64,000 nt of DNA from Microplitis mediator. Lineage: Eukaryota > Arthropoda > Insecta > Hymenoptera > Braconidae. Below are positions 10,863 to 21,749 of this stretch, piece after piece. A program made the position numbers and the translations under genes. The first letter of the stretch is position 1. Every line of letters begins with the position of its first letter. The DNA is taken from NCBI RefSeq assembly GCF_029852145.1, contig NC_079972.1, positions 6,211,795 to 6,275,794 on the forward strand. The letters run 5' to 3'. The notes below the pieces were generated by a model that saw only the letters and a program-made list of their open reading frames with translations, did not search any database and was not told where the DNA came from.

Positions 10863-13800
10863 GACACTCGGACATCATTCTGAAAATAGCCAGGATAGCT
10901 TCCTAAGACCTCAAAACGTCGTCATCTGATGAAAACTCGACTTTCGAAAATCGGGGTAAAAACAATAATTTCCCGAAATTTTTGAAAATCATCGATTTTC
11001 TGAGCGAGAAGTTAAAAAAAAATAATTAATTTTCAAACAAATAAAAAATCCAAAAGTACAACACTATCATATTTGTCATAGAATTTCTAATATATATAAA
11101 TGTAAAAATTTCAAAAAAATAAACGGACCGTAAATTCATCATCTTCGCTAATAACACCAGGATCAGCTTCACCAGGTTCTTGTCTAGTCGGCCTAATATG
11201 ATGTTCTTCTACTTCGTCAAAATCATGATCGTGTCCCAATTTACTTTTACTTTTTCCTTTCACACGATTCCCAATAGATTTAGCTAGTTTTTTCAAACCC
11301 TTACGTTTCTCCAAACTACCAATACTCAAAAGACTGCCACCAATCGACTGTGCTGCCGTAGATAATTGACCCAATGAACTTTTGTGACGTTCCTTACGCG
11401 TCAAATCGGTAAGACTTCCAGCTTTTACAATAAAACCTATTTTAACTTCAAGCTCACCACGTTCTTTAGTATTTTCTTTACCGGGCTTACTCCCAAGGCT
11501 ATACCTATTGACATTAAATATAATATAATTATTATTCCTATCAAATAGGTGTGTCTTATCAATTATGATAACAAGTGTTTATTTATCTAATTTACCATCT
11601 GTTTCTTGGTCTCTCGTAGACATCGAAGCTTGACAATGGGACGCTGACCATTCCTAAGAACTCGTCAACGCCCAGGAAGTTACGATGAAGAGCAGTGAGG
11701 ATTATTTCCGCCGTATTGCCCTGCGAAGGAATCTGTAGTTCACATTCTTCGTGCCATTCGACATTCTCGTTGGCCTTCTCTTTAACTGACGTTTGATATT
11801 TCTCCTTGCCAAGTGCGATTGTCACGAAGCAGTCGTTTGTCTCTGATGAAAATAAAGTAGGCGGTTAAATAAAAAAAAGGTCAAATAATAAATTTAATCA
11901 TATAAAAATCTTTTATTATTTATATGTCATACGTAAATTATAGGTCATAATATAAAATAATTTATTCTATTTATATTTTTTAATTAATTATTAATTGTCA
12001 ACATTAAAATTTATTATGTTTTTTTTCAAAACAATTTACTGTTAATTAATAATCATCTATTATTTGTCTGATAAATGTATAAATAAATTTTTTTTTAATA
12101 AATAAAAGTCTATGTGGTGTATGCAAATTGTAAAACCTTAACAATTTAATACCACGCCTTTATTTACGAGAATTCTTTTACACAAACTCATCATCACCAT
12201 CACCACTACCACCGTATAAACTTACTGCATCAGTATACTCGGATATATTTTATGATCAAAATTATATATACCGTTTCCCGTGGTTTTAAAAACATTCCTC
12301 ATACGAATTGTATTCATTGTAACAGTATATTTAATATTTAAAATTATAAATTATTCATATAAATTTACAATATGCATACAATATAATTTATTTAAATACA
12401 TAAAACACTCACTATGTTTTCCTTTTGTTAACAATCCTCGTGCCCTTTGAACTGAAATACAAAAAAAAAAGTAACTTTTACTTATAAATATATAAATTCA
12501 ATATATAATTAATTGAAATAAGGGCGTAATTATAAAACCGTTTAATTATTTTATTTAATTGTTATAAAGCAAAACATGCGTGCACTTAAGTGCAACATCC
12601 TGTCACTGATCTCACGCATTCTGGAGTCGTCAAACAAGTCAAATAACCAGTTAAATGTTGAGTTGCCATTACTAGTTGACATTCTACGTTTCAATTATTT
12701 TATTAAAAAAAAAAAAGGAAAATTTTAAGTTTTAAATTTGAAAACAATTCAAATCTACAATCATTAAAAAAAATTTAATTATTTAAATTAATAGTAAAAA
12801 AAAAGTATTTAATCGTTTGAGAATTTATTTCACGGACTACGGAGCAGAGGGAATAGAATAGAAGAAAAAGTCTTGTATGGATGAGAAACTAAGGGAAAGG
12901 CTGTACATGTACTGGTGTTTTTATTTGTACGTGACTGGACGATGATGAACATTGAATACATCTTTCTAAATAGTGTAATAATAATAATAATAATACTGCT
13001 CAGGTATCCAAGGTATGTTTAAGTCGTTTTCTTCGAGATTTTCTCGTCTACTTCGTCCCCACGTTAAACATTCATTTATTTTTTTTTACCCCATTATATT
13101 TATTAATCTATTTAAATAATCAGTAATTATTGTACAGCAACATACCCTTTGTTTATATATATAAAATGAAATTATAAAAATTAATTAATCTAGTGATATT
13201 TAATCAATGAATAATAAATAAATAAAAAAATTCGTTTTAATTTAATAACTTGATATCATGCTCGAATGCAGGGATATCGCGATCCAATTTCTCAAAGCGT
13301 CACGTGTTTTCACTGTAACTTTATCAATTTCTTAAAAAAATAACTTTATTCAACTTTAATTATTATTATACTCAATTGTTAATTATTATTAATTAAATAA
13401 TTAACTACGTATTTACTAATTAATTATGAAAGCATGAGATATAAACTATAAAATAAAAAATATAAACAATATAAACTGAAAAATAATAAACTTTTATCGG
13501 TGTCACATGTAATGTAACGGTTTTAAAACCAAGACACAATCATTATCATGATGATCAACAACTACTGAGAAAGTGGAGTTGGCAGTTACATTAGCTTACA
13601 AGTACGCAGATATATTTACTTAAATTTTAAATGGTTTCACTGGATCCGTACAAATGCAAAGTTAAAAAAATAATTTTATTTTATCATAAAACTTAAATAT
13701 TAATAAATAATTATTATTAAGGAGTCATTGTAATGAACGTGTGAACATTTAATTAAGTGTTAGAATCTTAATATTGGCCTCGTGAACGGTACCTTGACTT

Positions 13801-14026
13801 ATTTGACCTACCTACCTACTTATTAGAAAATAAATACACATTTACCCTCATCATTTGATATCATTTAACAATTTTTATACCTAAAAAATTGAATTAAATG
13901 CTGTATGAATATTAAAAATTATAACAATGGTTATTGTATTAAAATTGAGACAAAAGACAAAACAATAATAAACATCAGCAAATTTTGACACATACCTGTT
14001 ACCTGTACGTGTGTTGGACTCCACAT
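7335..14026 (-). CDS. Rip11: Rip11 / Rab11 family-interacting protein, six coding exons
   Basis: Spliced exons on the minus strand: 14026-13996 (ATG), 12451-12413, 11842-11596, 11504-11129, 8451-7579 and 7496-7335 (TAG). Phases agree at every junction and the product is 575 aa. Residues 1 to about 120 form a C2 domain: MWSPTHVQVTVQRARGLL, then TNDCFVTIALGKEKYQTS, WHEECELQIP and FLGMVSVPL. A basic linker (LEKRKGLKKLAKSIGNRVKG) follows, then an acidic stretch, FDDLSHKSS, an Asn/Asp homopolymer tract and a Lys/Glu-rich region. The C-terminus, EVLAQFDGKTREDLIELALQ and KKRRLADLEDYIDSLLLRV, is the FIP-type Rab11-binding coiled coil. The family binds Rab11-GTP and membranes to drive recycling-endosome traffic. 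One oddity is the weak donor GTCCGT after the 11504-11129 exon. The start is the only ATG giving a full C2 domain, with an in-frame TAG three codons upstream. Confidence 0.9.
8140..8236 (-). repeat. AAT/ATC trinucleotide tract coding Asn/Asp run in Rip11
   Basis: ATC repeats and TTATTA-type runs on the plus strand are read on the minus strand as a long Asn tract followed by five Asp. The length is probably polymorphic. Confidence 0.75.
8968..9789. mobile_element. TA-flanked MITE, about 820 bp
   Basis: It starts CACTGTAAAAAATT and ends TTTTTTTAACAGTG, with TA on each side (8966-8967 and 9790-9791). The interior has CACTCGGAGCTCCGGAGTTTG and CACTCCGCATACGA. These are shared with the element at 55362-55650 (CACTCGGAGTTTCGGAGTTT, CACTCTGCATACGA), so the two are relatives. 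The right third (9545-9789) is not matched by the second copy and could be another insert. Confidence 0.65.
9850..11013 (+). repeat. Family A dispersed repeat, near-complete copy (about 1.16 kb)
   Basis: Left end: GTCGGTTGACCCTGCGGGCA and CAAAACTTCCCGCTG. Right end: a block ending AATTTCCCG..., ATCGATTTTCTGAGCG and AGAAGTTAAAA. The middle has CGCGTTTTAT, AGAGCTGATTAGATTTTG, a (CA)n run at 10826-10858 and GGACATCATTCTGAAAATAG. The copy at 29866-30997 is the same text in the opposite orientation. There is no ORF, so it is non-autonomous. The class is unknown to me; both ends carry an inverted ACTTCCCGCT-like motif. Confidence 0.8.
11843..12412. other. Rip11 intron 2, nothing recognised
   Basis: AT-rich, with a short CATCACCATCACCACTACC microsatellite-like run near 12190. 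No hairpin or ORF of note. Confidence 0.5.
12452..13995. other. Rip11 intron 1 (1.5 kb), nothing recognised
   Basis: AT-rich with a short ATA run at 12980-12996. No element or ORF identified. Confidence 0.5.
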
Positions 14027-14379
14027 GTTGTACTACAGAATCTCAGTAAATATTTAAAATACGTAAGAGTTTCATTGAATTGTGTATTATTATTATAAAA
14101 CTATAAACGATTGCTATTTAACTCTCATATAATCAAATACAAGCTGTTGTTGGAGATGACGAATCACCTGGACGACTCACATCAGACGTGAGTTTATTTA
14201 TAATTCATTATTATTATAAACCACCTTTATTAAACTTCTTTTTGTATTTACAAACAAACAATTCTATCTATATTTTTATCACTATTTATAATTAATTAAT
14301 TAACTTTTTTTTTGTTAAAATTATTTTTTATGGTAATTTGAATATTCAGTTTATTATTTATTGTTTTTATACTCCGTAA

Positions 14380-14500
14380 TGTTCAGTTGGTCGCGGACAA
14401 CTATCCAAGCATTGCCTCTTACTATATTTTACTGTCGTATAAATTCTGCGCAGGGTTTCTACGCATACTCATATGCGCAGGGACGTAATATTTGAATTTT
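14380..14500 (-). promoter_or_regulatory. Probable Rip11 promoter region
   Basis: GC-elevated island about 350-470 bp upstream of the Rip11 ATG. It contains two TGCGCAGGG words (about 14449 and 14474), which resemble NRF-1 half sites, around ACGCATACTCATATGCGC. No clear TATA element on the minus strand. Placement rests on position and composition only. Confidence 0.35.
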
Positions 14501-16286
14501 AAACCCCGCGCTAATTTTTTTTAAATAAAAAAAAAATCTCTATTATTGCTGTCGTATTACTAAAATTCTTAATAAGTAAAATTTAATTATTTTTTTTTTA
14601 ACAATAATTTAAAATTTGAAAAATAAGTTTTTATATAAAACGTGCGCACTTTTTTATTTTTATAATAAAAAAATTTATAGTTAAAAAAAAAATGTCAGCT
14701 AATTTTTGCAAAAATACTTATATATTTATATTTATATGTATATTTTTTTCAATAATTACTAAGATGAAACGGAGTTATATTTTAAAAATATATAATTGAG
14801 GCGTGATTAAATAATTGATAATAGAATGACAATTTACAAAAATAATTATGAGTCACAATTTTTAATGATTTAATATCGTTTCAAGTACATCATAAACTTT
14901 AAATCGTGTGATAAAATTAAAAAAAAATATATTTTATCGTATAATAATAACTTGTTACTTGTTACCGCAAGTTGCAGTTTTTATAGAAAATTATAACGGT
15001 TCTGTCATCTGTCGTTTCACCGCAGACTTGTTTAACGACAGTATCAAATAAATAAAAATTACTTAAATTATTATTTTAAGTAATTTATTTTATTAATAAA
15101 AAAAAAACTTTCTTCTTTAAGTAAACACTAAATGTTATTAAGATTTTTTTGAATACTTCTATTAAATTTAAAAATAAAAAAAAACAATAATAATAATAAT
15201 TAAATGATGTCTGAAATAAATTAAATTTTCCACTGAATAAGTCTGACGTAAACGATTGATGTATATTGTTAGTGTTAACAATGTGGTAAATATGTAAAGA
15301 TAAGTATTATATTATATATATATATATATGTGTAGATACGAGGGATAATGTTAAGATTTGTCATAATTCATGAATATGATCATAGCTGATTCACAAAGAT
15401 ACCCTGAGAATACAAAAAGGGTGTTATAATGATGTAGTTTTAAAATTAATACATAAAAGAATTGTACATGCAGGAACTTATCAAACTTTATATATATATA
15501 ATTTCACTTTCTTTGAATAAATAAATACAAAAATTTTATTTGTTGTCTGTATTTTTATTTAAGAATTTGGGACACTTCTTATATCACTTAGGCCATCATA
15601 TTCATAAAACATGAATAATATATTATTCATAAATTTGCAAATATAATGAGTTTTTTATAATATAAATTTATTGGTTGTATTTAATCGTCATGTTAAAAAT
15701 GTAAAACGTCAATGTATATATATTTATATATTTATTTACAATAAATCTAGCTATAGAACATTGAGTTATGATGTAACTTTTTTTAAAAATTTTCCACATG
15801 TCCTAAATAGTCGAGGAAGTATGAAAAATATATTTATAGATTTATATCTGATATAGCATTGCCTTGTCATCACGATAGGATATATAATTTTTTACTGGAT
15901 TGTAATGAAAATTTATGGACACTCTTATTTAAATGAATAACTTGATCAAGTTCAAGATGAGTAAGATTTATTAACTTGATTTAAAATAGTCGCGGTTTAA
16001 AATTTAAAAAATAAACTTTCCTGACTATTTATAAAATAATTTTCTAACGAAAATAAATATTAGCTTAATTATGTTAAATACATGTTGGAACTTACACAAC
16101 AAAAGTTTCAAATTTCCATTTTTTTAAATAGCTAATAATATTACATATTTATTTTGTTTTGGGAATGATATAAAAAAAAATAAATCACTGACTCACAAAA
16201 TCATTTAAAGATTAATTTTGAAATAATATTTTTCTAAAATTTATAGCTTAATATTGTAAAAAATTTACAAAATGAGATTTAATCAG
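14501..16286. other. AT-rich intergenic DNA, nothing recognised
   Basis: Extreme AT content with poly-A/T and short TA runs (15314-15330). The small ORF at 15671-15856 looks random. Confidence 0.5.
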
Positions 16287-16444
16287 TAAGGTAAAAAACT
16301 TGTAGTACCCGATCAGGGAACTAGTACTCGATCACTCCATGTATTTGTATATCACTATTTAGTAAAATTGAGTAAATATAGATATACAAATGCATGAGTT
16401 ATCGGATACTAGTTCCCTGATCGGGTACTGGGTCTCTTACCTTA
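16287..16444. mobile_element. Palindromic MITE, copy 1 of 2 (about 158 bp)
   Basis: Nearly the whole element is an inverted repeat: TAAGGTAA, TAGTACCCGATCAGGGAACT, AGTACTCGATCACTCCATG and TGTATTTGTATAT are mirrored by ATATACAAATGCATG, ACTAGTTCCCTGATCGGGTA and TTACCTTA. The only other copy in the window is at 40709-40864. Confidence 0.85.
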
Positions 16445-17650
16445 TAGTTTTAAAAATTTCATTAACCTGTAAAAAAATTTACAGAGTAGATGCAGATCAA
16501 ATGTTAACGGGGATGTGGAGCGATTGATTTTTTATTTATTTAATTCTCTTACGGAGAAAAGCTTACTCCGAAGTGAAGTTTTGTTTTTATTATTTAAAAA
16601 AAAATTTTGCACCAGAGTGATTTTTCACTAAACTCTGGAATTACAAGGAATGGAACACGTTTGCATTAAAAATTCATTCCTGATTTGTAACACAGTAAAG
16701 TTTCTTTTTTTTTTTTTTTTCTTATTTTAGTTATTCTCTGTTATAAATTTTTTTAAATGGCCGTAGATCTAGATATGACAATTAGTAAAATTGTTTTTTA
16801 TTTTATTTTTAGAATTATGAAATTATTTATCTGAAAAGAAATTATTTATAAAAAGTTATTACATTACTGATTGGGCTAAATGTAATAACATTTTAAATAA
16901 ACCTTAAATATATTTGAAGTTTTATTATAAAAGCATAGAACTGTCGTTTCTGAACATTATAAGTAGCCTATGTTGGACGCATTAAAAATTTTGACGAGGT
17001 GATTATTGCAGTACAGAGAATATTTAAGAATAATTTTTGAAAAATATTAAACGCATGTGCGTTTGTGGTTCGCAGCATAATTTATTTTAAGACAACTTTT
17101 TTCCATTTTCCAACTAGTAGATGGTATTTTTAAAAATTCAAGTTCAAAATATTATTCATCTATTGAATAATTATTTTTATAATGTTGAATCATTTAAGAC
17201 TTCTTGATATAAAACGTAATTGATTTTTTTTACTCATCGAAAAAAATATAGTATATAAACTATAAAATATTCATAAAACTCTAGACGATGGATTATTATT
17301 TTTAAATAAATTATTTATGATAATACATAATCATGACTACGTGTTGATAAAAGTGATATTAATTAAAAGTAAATTTTATAATTTGTTATAAGTATTTTAA
17401 ACTCATAAAATATAATCATTATTTCAAATAAATTGGGTCAATAGTTTTTTAATTACCTAAGGAAAAAAACAGCTTACGTGTTTAAATTTTTTATTGAAAA
17501 AGTTAACAAAGTATTTAATAAAATATTATCTGTATTATTTGATATTTTTCAATGAAAGAAAAAAAAACTATGTTTTCTTGAATTACCGCAAAAGGAAAAA
17601 TTTAAAATTAAGATAAAACTCATGATAGCATAAAAAAACTGCACTCATAC
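16445..17650. other. AT-rich intergenic DNA, nothing recognised
   Basis: No ORF, long repeat or RNA-like fold noticed. Confidence 0.45.
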
Positions 17651-17767
17651 GTATAATTGTTTTTGCATTATTCTCAACATCAAACAACATTTCGTAACCA
17701 TGATTCCGAGGCCATATAAAACAGAGACTGGTACCGCGTGGATCTACAGGATGTCGCACTTCCTCAA
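17651..17767 (-). other. Orphan exon-like island between Rip11 and Sip1
   Basis: On the minus strand an acceptor (TTTATTTTACTAG) is followed by 117 nt open in one frame, reading VEEVRHPVDPRGTSL, CFIWPRNHGYEML and FDVENNAKTII, and then a strong donor (C, then GTATGAGTG). GC content is clearly above the flanks. I do not recognise the peptide. Phase is 1 at both ends, which does not join in frame to the Rip11 ATG exon. The plus strand is also open here (MIPRPYKTETGTAW to a TAG), so the coding strand is uncertain. It may be an exon of an unseen minus-strand gene, an alternative Rip11 5' exon, or a decayed fragment. Confidence 0.35.
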
Positions 17768-18300
17768 CTAGTAAAATAAATATAATATCTGATTACTATC
17801 AAATTAAAAATCTTAAAATTTTATCAATTACTTTTATATATTTAATGTAAAGAAAAAACAATTTTTTTTTGTTGCATATTTCTATAATATTAAATGAACT
17901 CTTACATTTGCCATTTGAATATAATATTTATTTAAATGCAACAAAGTTATCGCATCTACCTGTTTGAATGCTCTCATTGTTATATCAACGAATTACATCA
18001 CACTTGTACCAGCATTACTTATCGCAACAAGATCCATCTATTTCCCTAATTGTAACATACGATTACGAAACATTTGTTTATTCGGCACAATTGTTTTTGC
18101 GCACACAATTACGCACATTTTTTCCCACATTTACATTCATATATAAGTAAAAATATATGAATCATTATTGTCCTCTACATTTTATCATTAAAAATTAATT
18201 TCCTCAAGGTAAGTTGATAATATATGTATATACATGTGTTGCTTTAAAAATTTATATGGATAAAACAAATATCTCTCCTGTTGATGCATTTTTGACAACA

Positions 18301-18320
18301 GCGCCAATAAATAATGGCGC
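18301..18320. promoter_or_regulatory. Paired E2F-like inverted sites upstream of Sip1
   Basis: GCGCCA (18301-18306) and TGGCGC (18315-18320) form a 6-bp inverted repeat with an AT spacer, matching the core of E2F-type sites. It lies about 900 bp upstream of the Sip1 ATG in a GC-elevated promoter island running to about 18620. Confidence 0.35.
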
Positions 18321-18529
18321 GTAAGAATTTAAAATTCAAAAATTTCCCGCGTTATCTCATACCCCCGCAAATCGGTACTTTTTGTGTTGCGTGTCGTTTG
18401 ATGATGTCGCCACTGTCGATTATAAGTCAGAAAGATTTTAAAAACGTAAAACGTAACAGATGTATTATATCCCTACCCAGTGGAATTCATATTGTAACTT
18501 TTTCATTTGGGGGGCAAGCTTACCTTCTT

Positions 18530-18900
18530 AGCCTTCTCTTTGCTCCTTGTCACGAGTCAGCGAGTGCCTCGCATGGATCATTCGTCGTGTCTTCGGTGAA
18601 TGTCCGTCTATACCATACCGTATAATTATTATTACGTTATACTAAATATCCTTCGAGTCGTGTTTAATAATTTTAAAAAATTTAAACCTACGAATTTATA
18701 TAATCGATACGTCCTTGGCGAGAATTTTTTTGTTATTGTTTAGTTATTTATTATTTTCTTAATATATTTTTTAAATTTTATTTCAAGTGAAGAAGAATAA
18801 AAATAGAAGAACCGGCGAAGATCGGTGTGACAGGTAGACTGCGAAAGTGAGTAAGAAAGAGAAAGAGAGAAAGTTGTTAATGTTGAGAAGAGTCTGGAAC
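18530..18900 (+). promoter_or_regulatory. Probable Sip1 promoter and 5' UTR
   Basis: A GC-elevated stretch (GAGTCAGCGAGTGCCTCGCA, TCGTCGTGTCTTCGG) gives way to AT-rich leader with a purine-rich GAGAAAGAGAGAAAG tract before the ATG at 19219. A TCAG at about 18556 could serve as an initiator. The 103-aa frame at 18314-18625 covers this region but looks incidental. Confidence 0.35.
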
Positions 18901-19218
18901 TTTAAAAAAAAGTGGTGGTCAGCTAATAGAAAAAATAAAATATTTAAAAAAAGAGGAATGTTGAAAGGAGAGACACAACTTTACTAAATTCTAAAGCTGC
19001 CTTACACGTTATTACATTATAAATATCAGTCTCGTTAAATCATTTAATTAAAAAAGTGTACAGTTTAATTAATAATCTAATTAACTTTGATTTACCGATA
19101 CGTTTTATAATTGAGTTCGCGCGCTTTTTTTTTTTTTATTGTAATTAAAAATAAAAAATAAATTAGTGACGTAAGTGCGGAGTTTTTTCTTTAAGTGAAT
19201 AAAATAATATTTAACAAG

Positions 19219-21690
19219 ATGTCGATGAAAAATGATAAGCTACCGTGTGCACGTTTTTGCCACATAGTAAAGTGGGATGATTTTGATGGTTATGGTTTTA
19301 ATCTTCACGCAGAGCGCGGCAAGGAGGGCCAATTTATTGGCAAAGTTGATGATGGGTCACCAAGTCAAGCTGCGGGATTACGTCAAGGTGATCGCATTAT
19401 CGAAGTTAACGAAATAAATATTGACAATGAGACCCACAAACAAGTTGTTGATCGTATTAAAGCTTTTCCGAATGAAACAAAATTACTTGTTGTGGATCAA
19501 GAGGCTGACGAATATTACAAGGCCAACAACATTATTATCAAGGGCACGATGTCGGGCATCAAGGTAATCAAGACGCCCGAGAAGAATCCAGCAAGTATTG
19601 AACACGAGAGTCCTGTTGGAAGTATCAGTTCTCTAAACGATGTAAGTTCCCGCGCTTTTGTTTATTATTTGTGTCGTAATTCATTTTTATTTTTAATAAT
19701 GTATTGTTTATATTAAAAGTTTTAAAATACATTTATTTGGAGTAAAACTGTTATCCGATTGTAAAACGCAGATACAGCTCTTACTTTATGTTCAATAAAA
19801 ATAAATACCATTTGACAGCGCTAGGAAGAGTAGAAATAATTATTATAAAATATTCTACAGATTCAAGTTAATTACATAAGTTGTATTGAACAATTTTAAG
19901 AGAAAAAATTCATGATTCGAATTTTTGCTTATCTTCGAACTCGATTAAGGTAATTCCCCAAAGTAAAAAAAAAATAGTAATTATTCAACCAATAAATTAA
20001 TTTTATCAATTAAAATTTTTTTATCCTTTCAAATATGAAATCAATATAATATTAAACAAGGTGATACAAAATTAGTTTTACATCAGTGAGAGTTAGATTG
20101 AGGAGACAATTCTGAGCAGAAAGTTCCTGAACAATATTTCTTAATTTTGAATATTGTGGAAGTTATCAAATATTCAAAGTGGCCAATCAAAAACGCGCTT
20201 TAAAAATAGAAAAAAAATATAAAAGAATAAATAATAAGTTTTGCAGCGTTGCACATAGCCAAGTTCACATCTAATTGTTTTATATATAGAAGTTAATTCA
20301 AATATAAATAGTCATTTATTTTGAAACATTCGAATCGGCAAATATCATATATAACCATCCAGACGAAATTCAAGACAAAATCCTAGACAAAACTCAAGTC
20401 TCAAACCAAGACGAATCTCGTGACTAAAATCGAGACAAGATTTAAGACAAAATCCTAGACAGCAACCACGACTAAGCCAAGACTAAAACCAAGACAATAT
20501 TTTAGACAAAAAATTCAAGATAAACGTTAAATTAAAATCGAAACTAAATATAAGGGTCACCCTGTATAGGCGGTATATTTCAATTTTACTGTTTGAAAAG
20601 CTCGTATAATCGATTACAGTTAGTAATTTATTTATTTGTATAGAAAAAAAAATAAATGAAAGTGCTAATGGTATAGGGTAGAAGTAGCTTTTGTGATCAC
20701 TGCTCCATTTTTGGGCATTTAATACTTTATTTTAATTAGAAAAAAAAAATTGATTTTAAGCTTTCAAAAAAAATGTTAAAATTGATTTGAAATTTGGGAC
20801 AAGGTTTGAAAAATCACTTTTTCCATTTTTATTGCATTTTGCGAGTTTCGGTAATTTATAATTTAATATTTATTGCTTCGATTTTTATTAAAAGTATTTT
20901 TACTACAAAAAAAGGTAATTAATGACAAAGTTAAAAAGATAAAATTGTAAAAATTAAAAAAAAATATCACTACCAAACATCTTTACATTAAGAGATCAAA
21001 TTTGTTGTGAGTCATTGCTTTAATGTGAATAATAATTCCATCGAATTAAATATAAATAAAATAAAATAATTAAAAAAAAACACCATAAAGTGTAAAAATA
21101 CACTGAAAATCCACTCTTAAAATTTTAACCTTTTGGTTTTGAGATCGGGCGGCCGAACATTTTTATTTTAGTACTTTTAATTTAATATTATTTTATCCTA
21201 ATTAACTAATGTTTTTTATTTGATATAATTGATTTAAGTACCACATCATTTCATGGGTAATTAATTTACAAAATAAAAAAAAAAGAAAAATTGATCTGGA
21301 CAAGTTAATAAGAGGAATCGTAAAATTTTGTTTAATATTAATTAGCTTATGATTGTTAAATTCATAAAATGCGTAATAAATAAGAGTTGGCTTCAAAAAA
21401 ATAAACGATGATAAAAATTAGTCTACGTCTCATGAACACTTGCGAAACAATATTAATTATGATTATAAAAAAAAAAATTAACACCTTCATTTCAGCAAGT
21501 AACTTTCTACATCTCAATACATATACGCACACTTGTGACACAAATTGTAATTTTTTTTATTTTTATTTTTAAATAAAAAAAAATGCATCTATAGACTGCA
21601 TTGCAGTCAAGTCGATTATGTTTGATAATTGCAAACATGTGTCGTAAAGTATGTATGTACCAATATACATACGTACATATTAATAAATAA

Positions 21691-21749
<59 letters not shown>

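Larger units (their letters stand above)
8452..11128. other. Rip11 intron 5 (2.7 kb), filled by two transposons
   Basis: The acceptor TTTTTTTACAG precedes TTTGACGAT at 8451. The intron carries the TA-flanked element at 8968-9789 and a full family A copy at 9850-11013. Nothing else recognisable. Confidence 0.7.
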
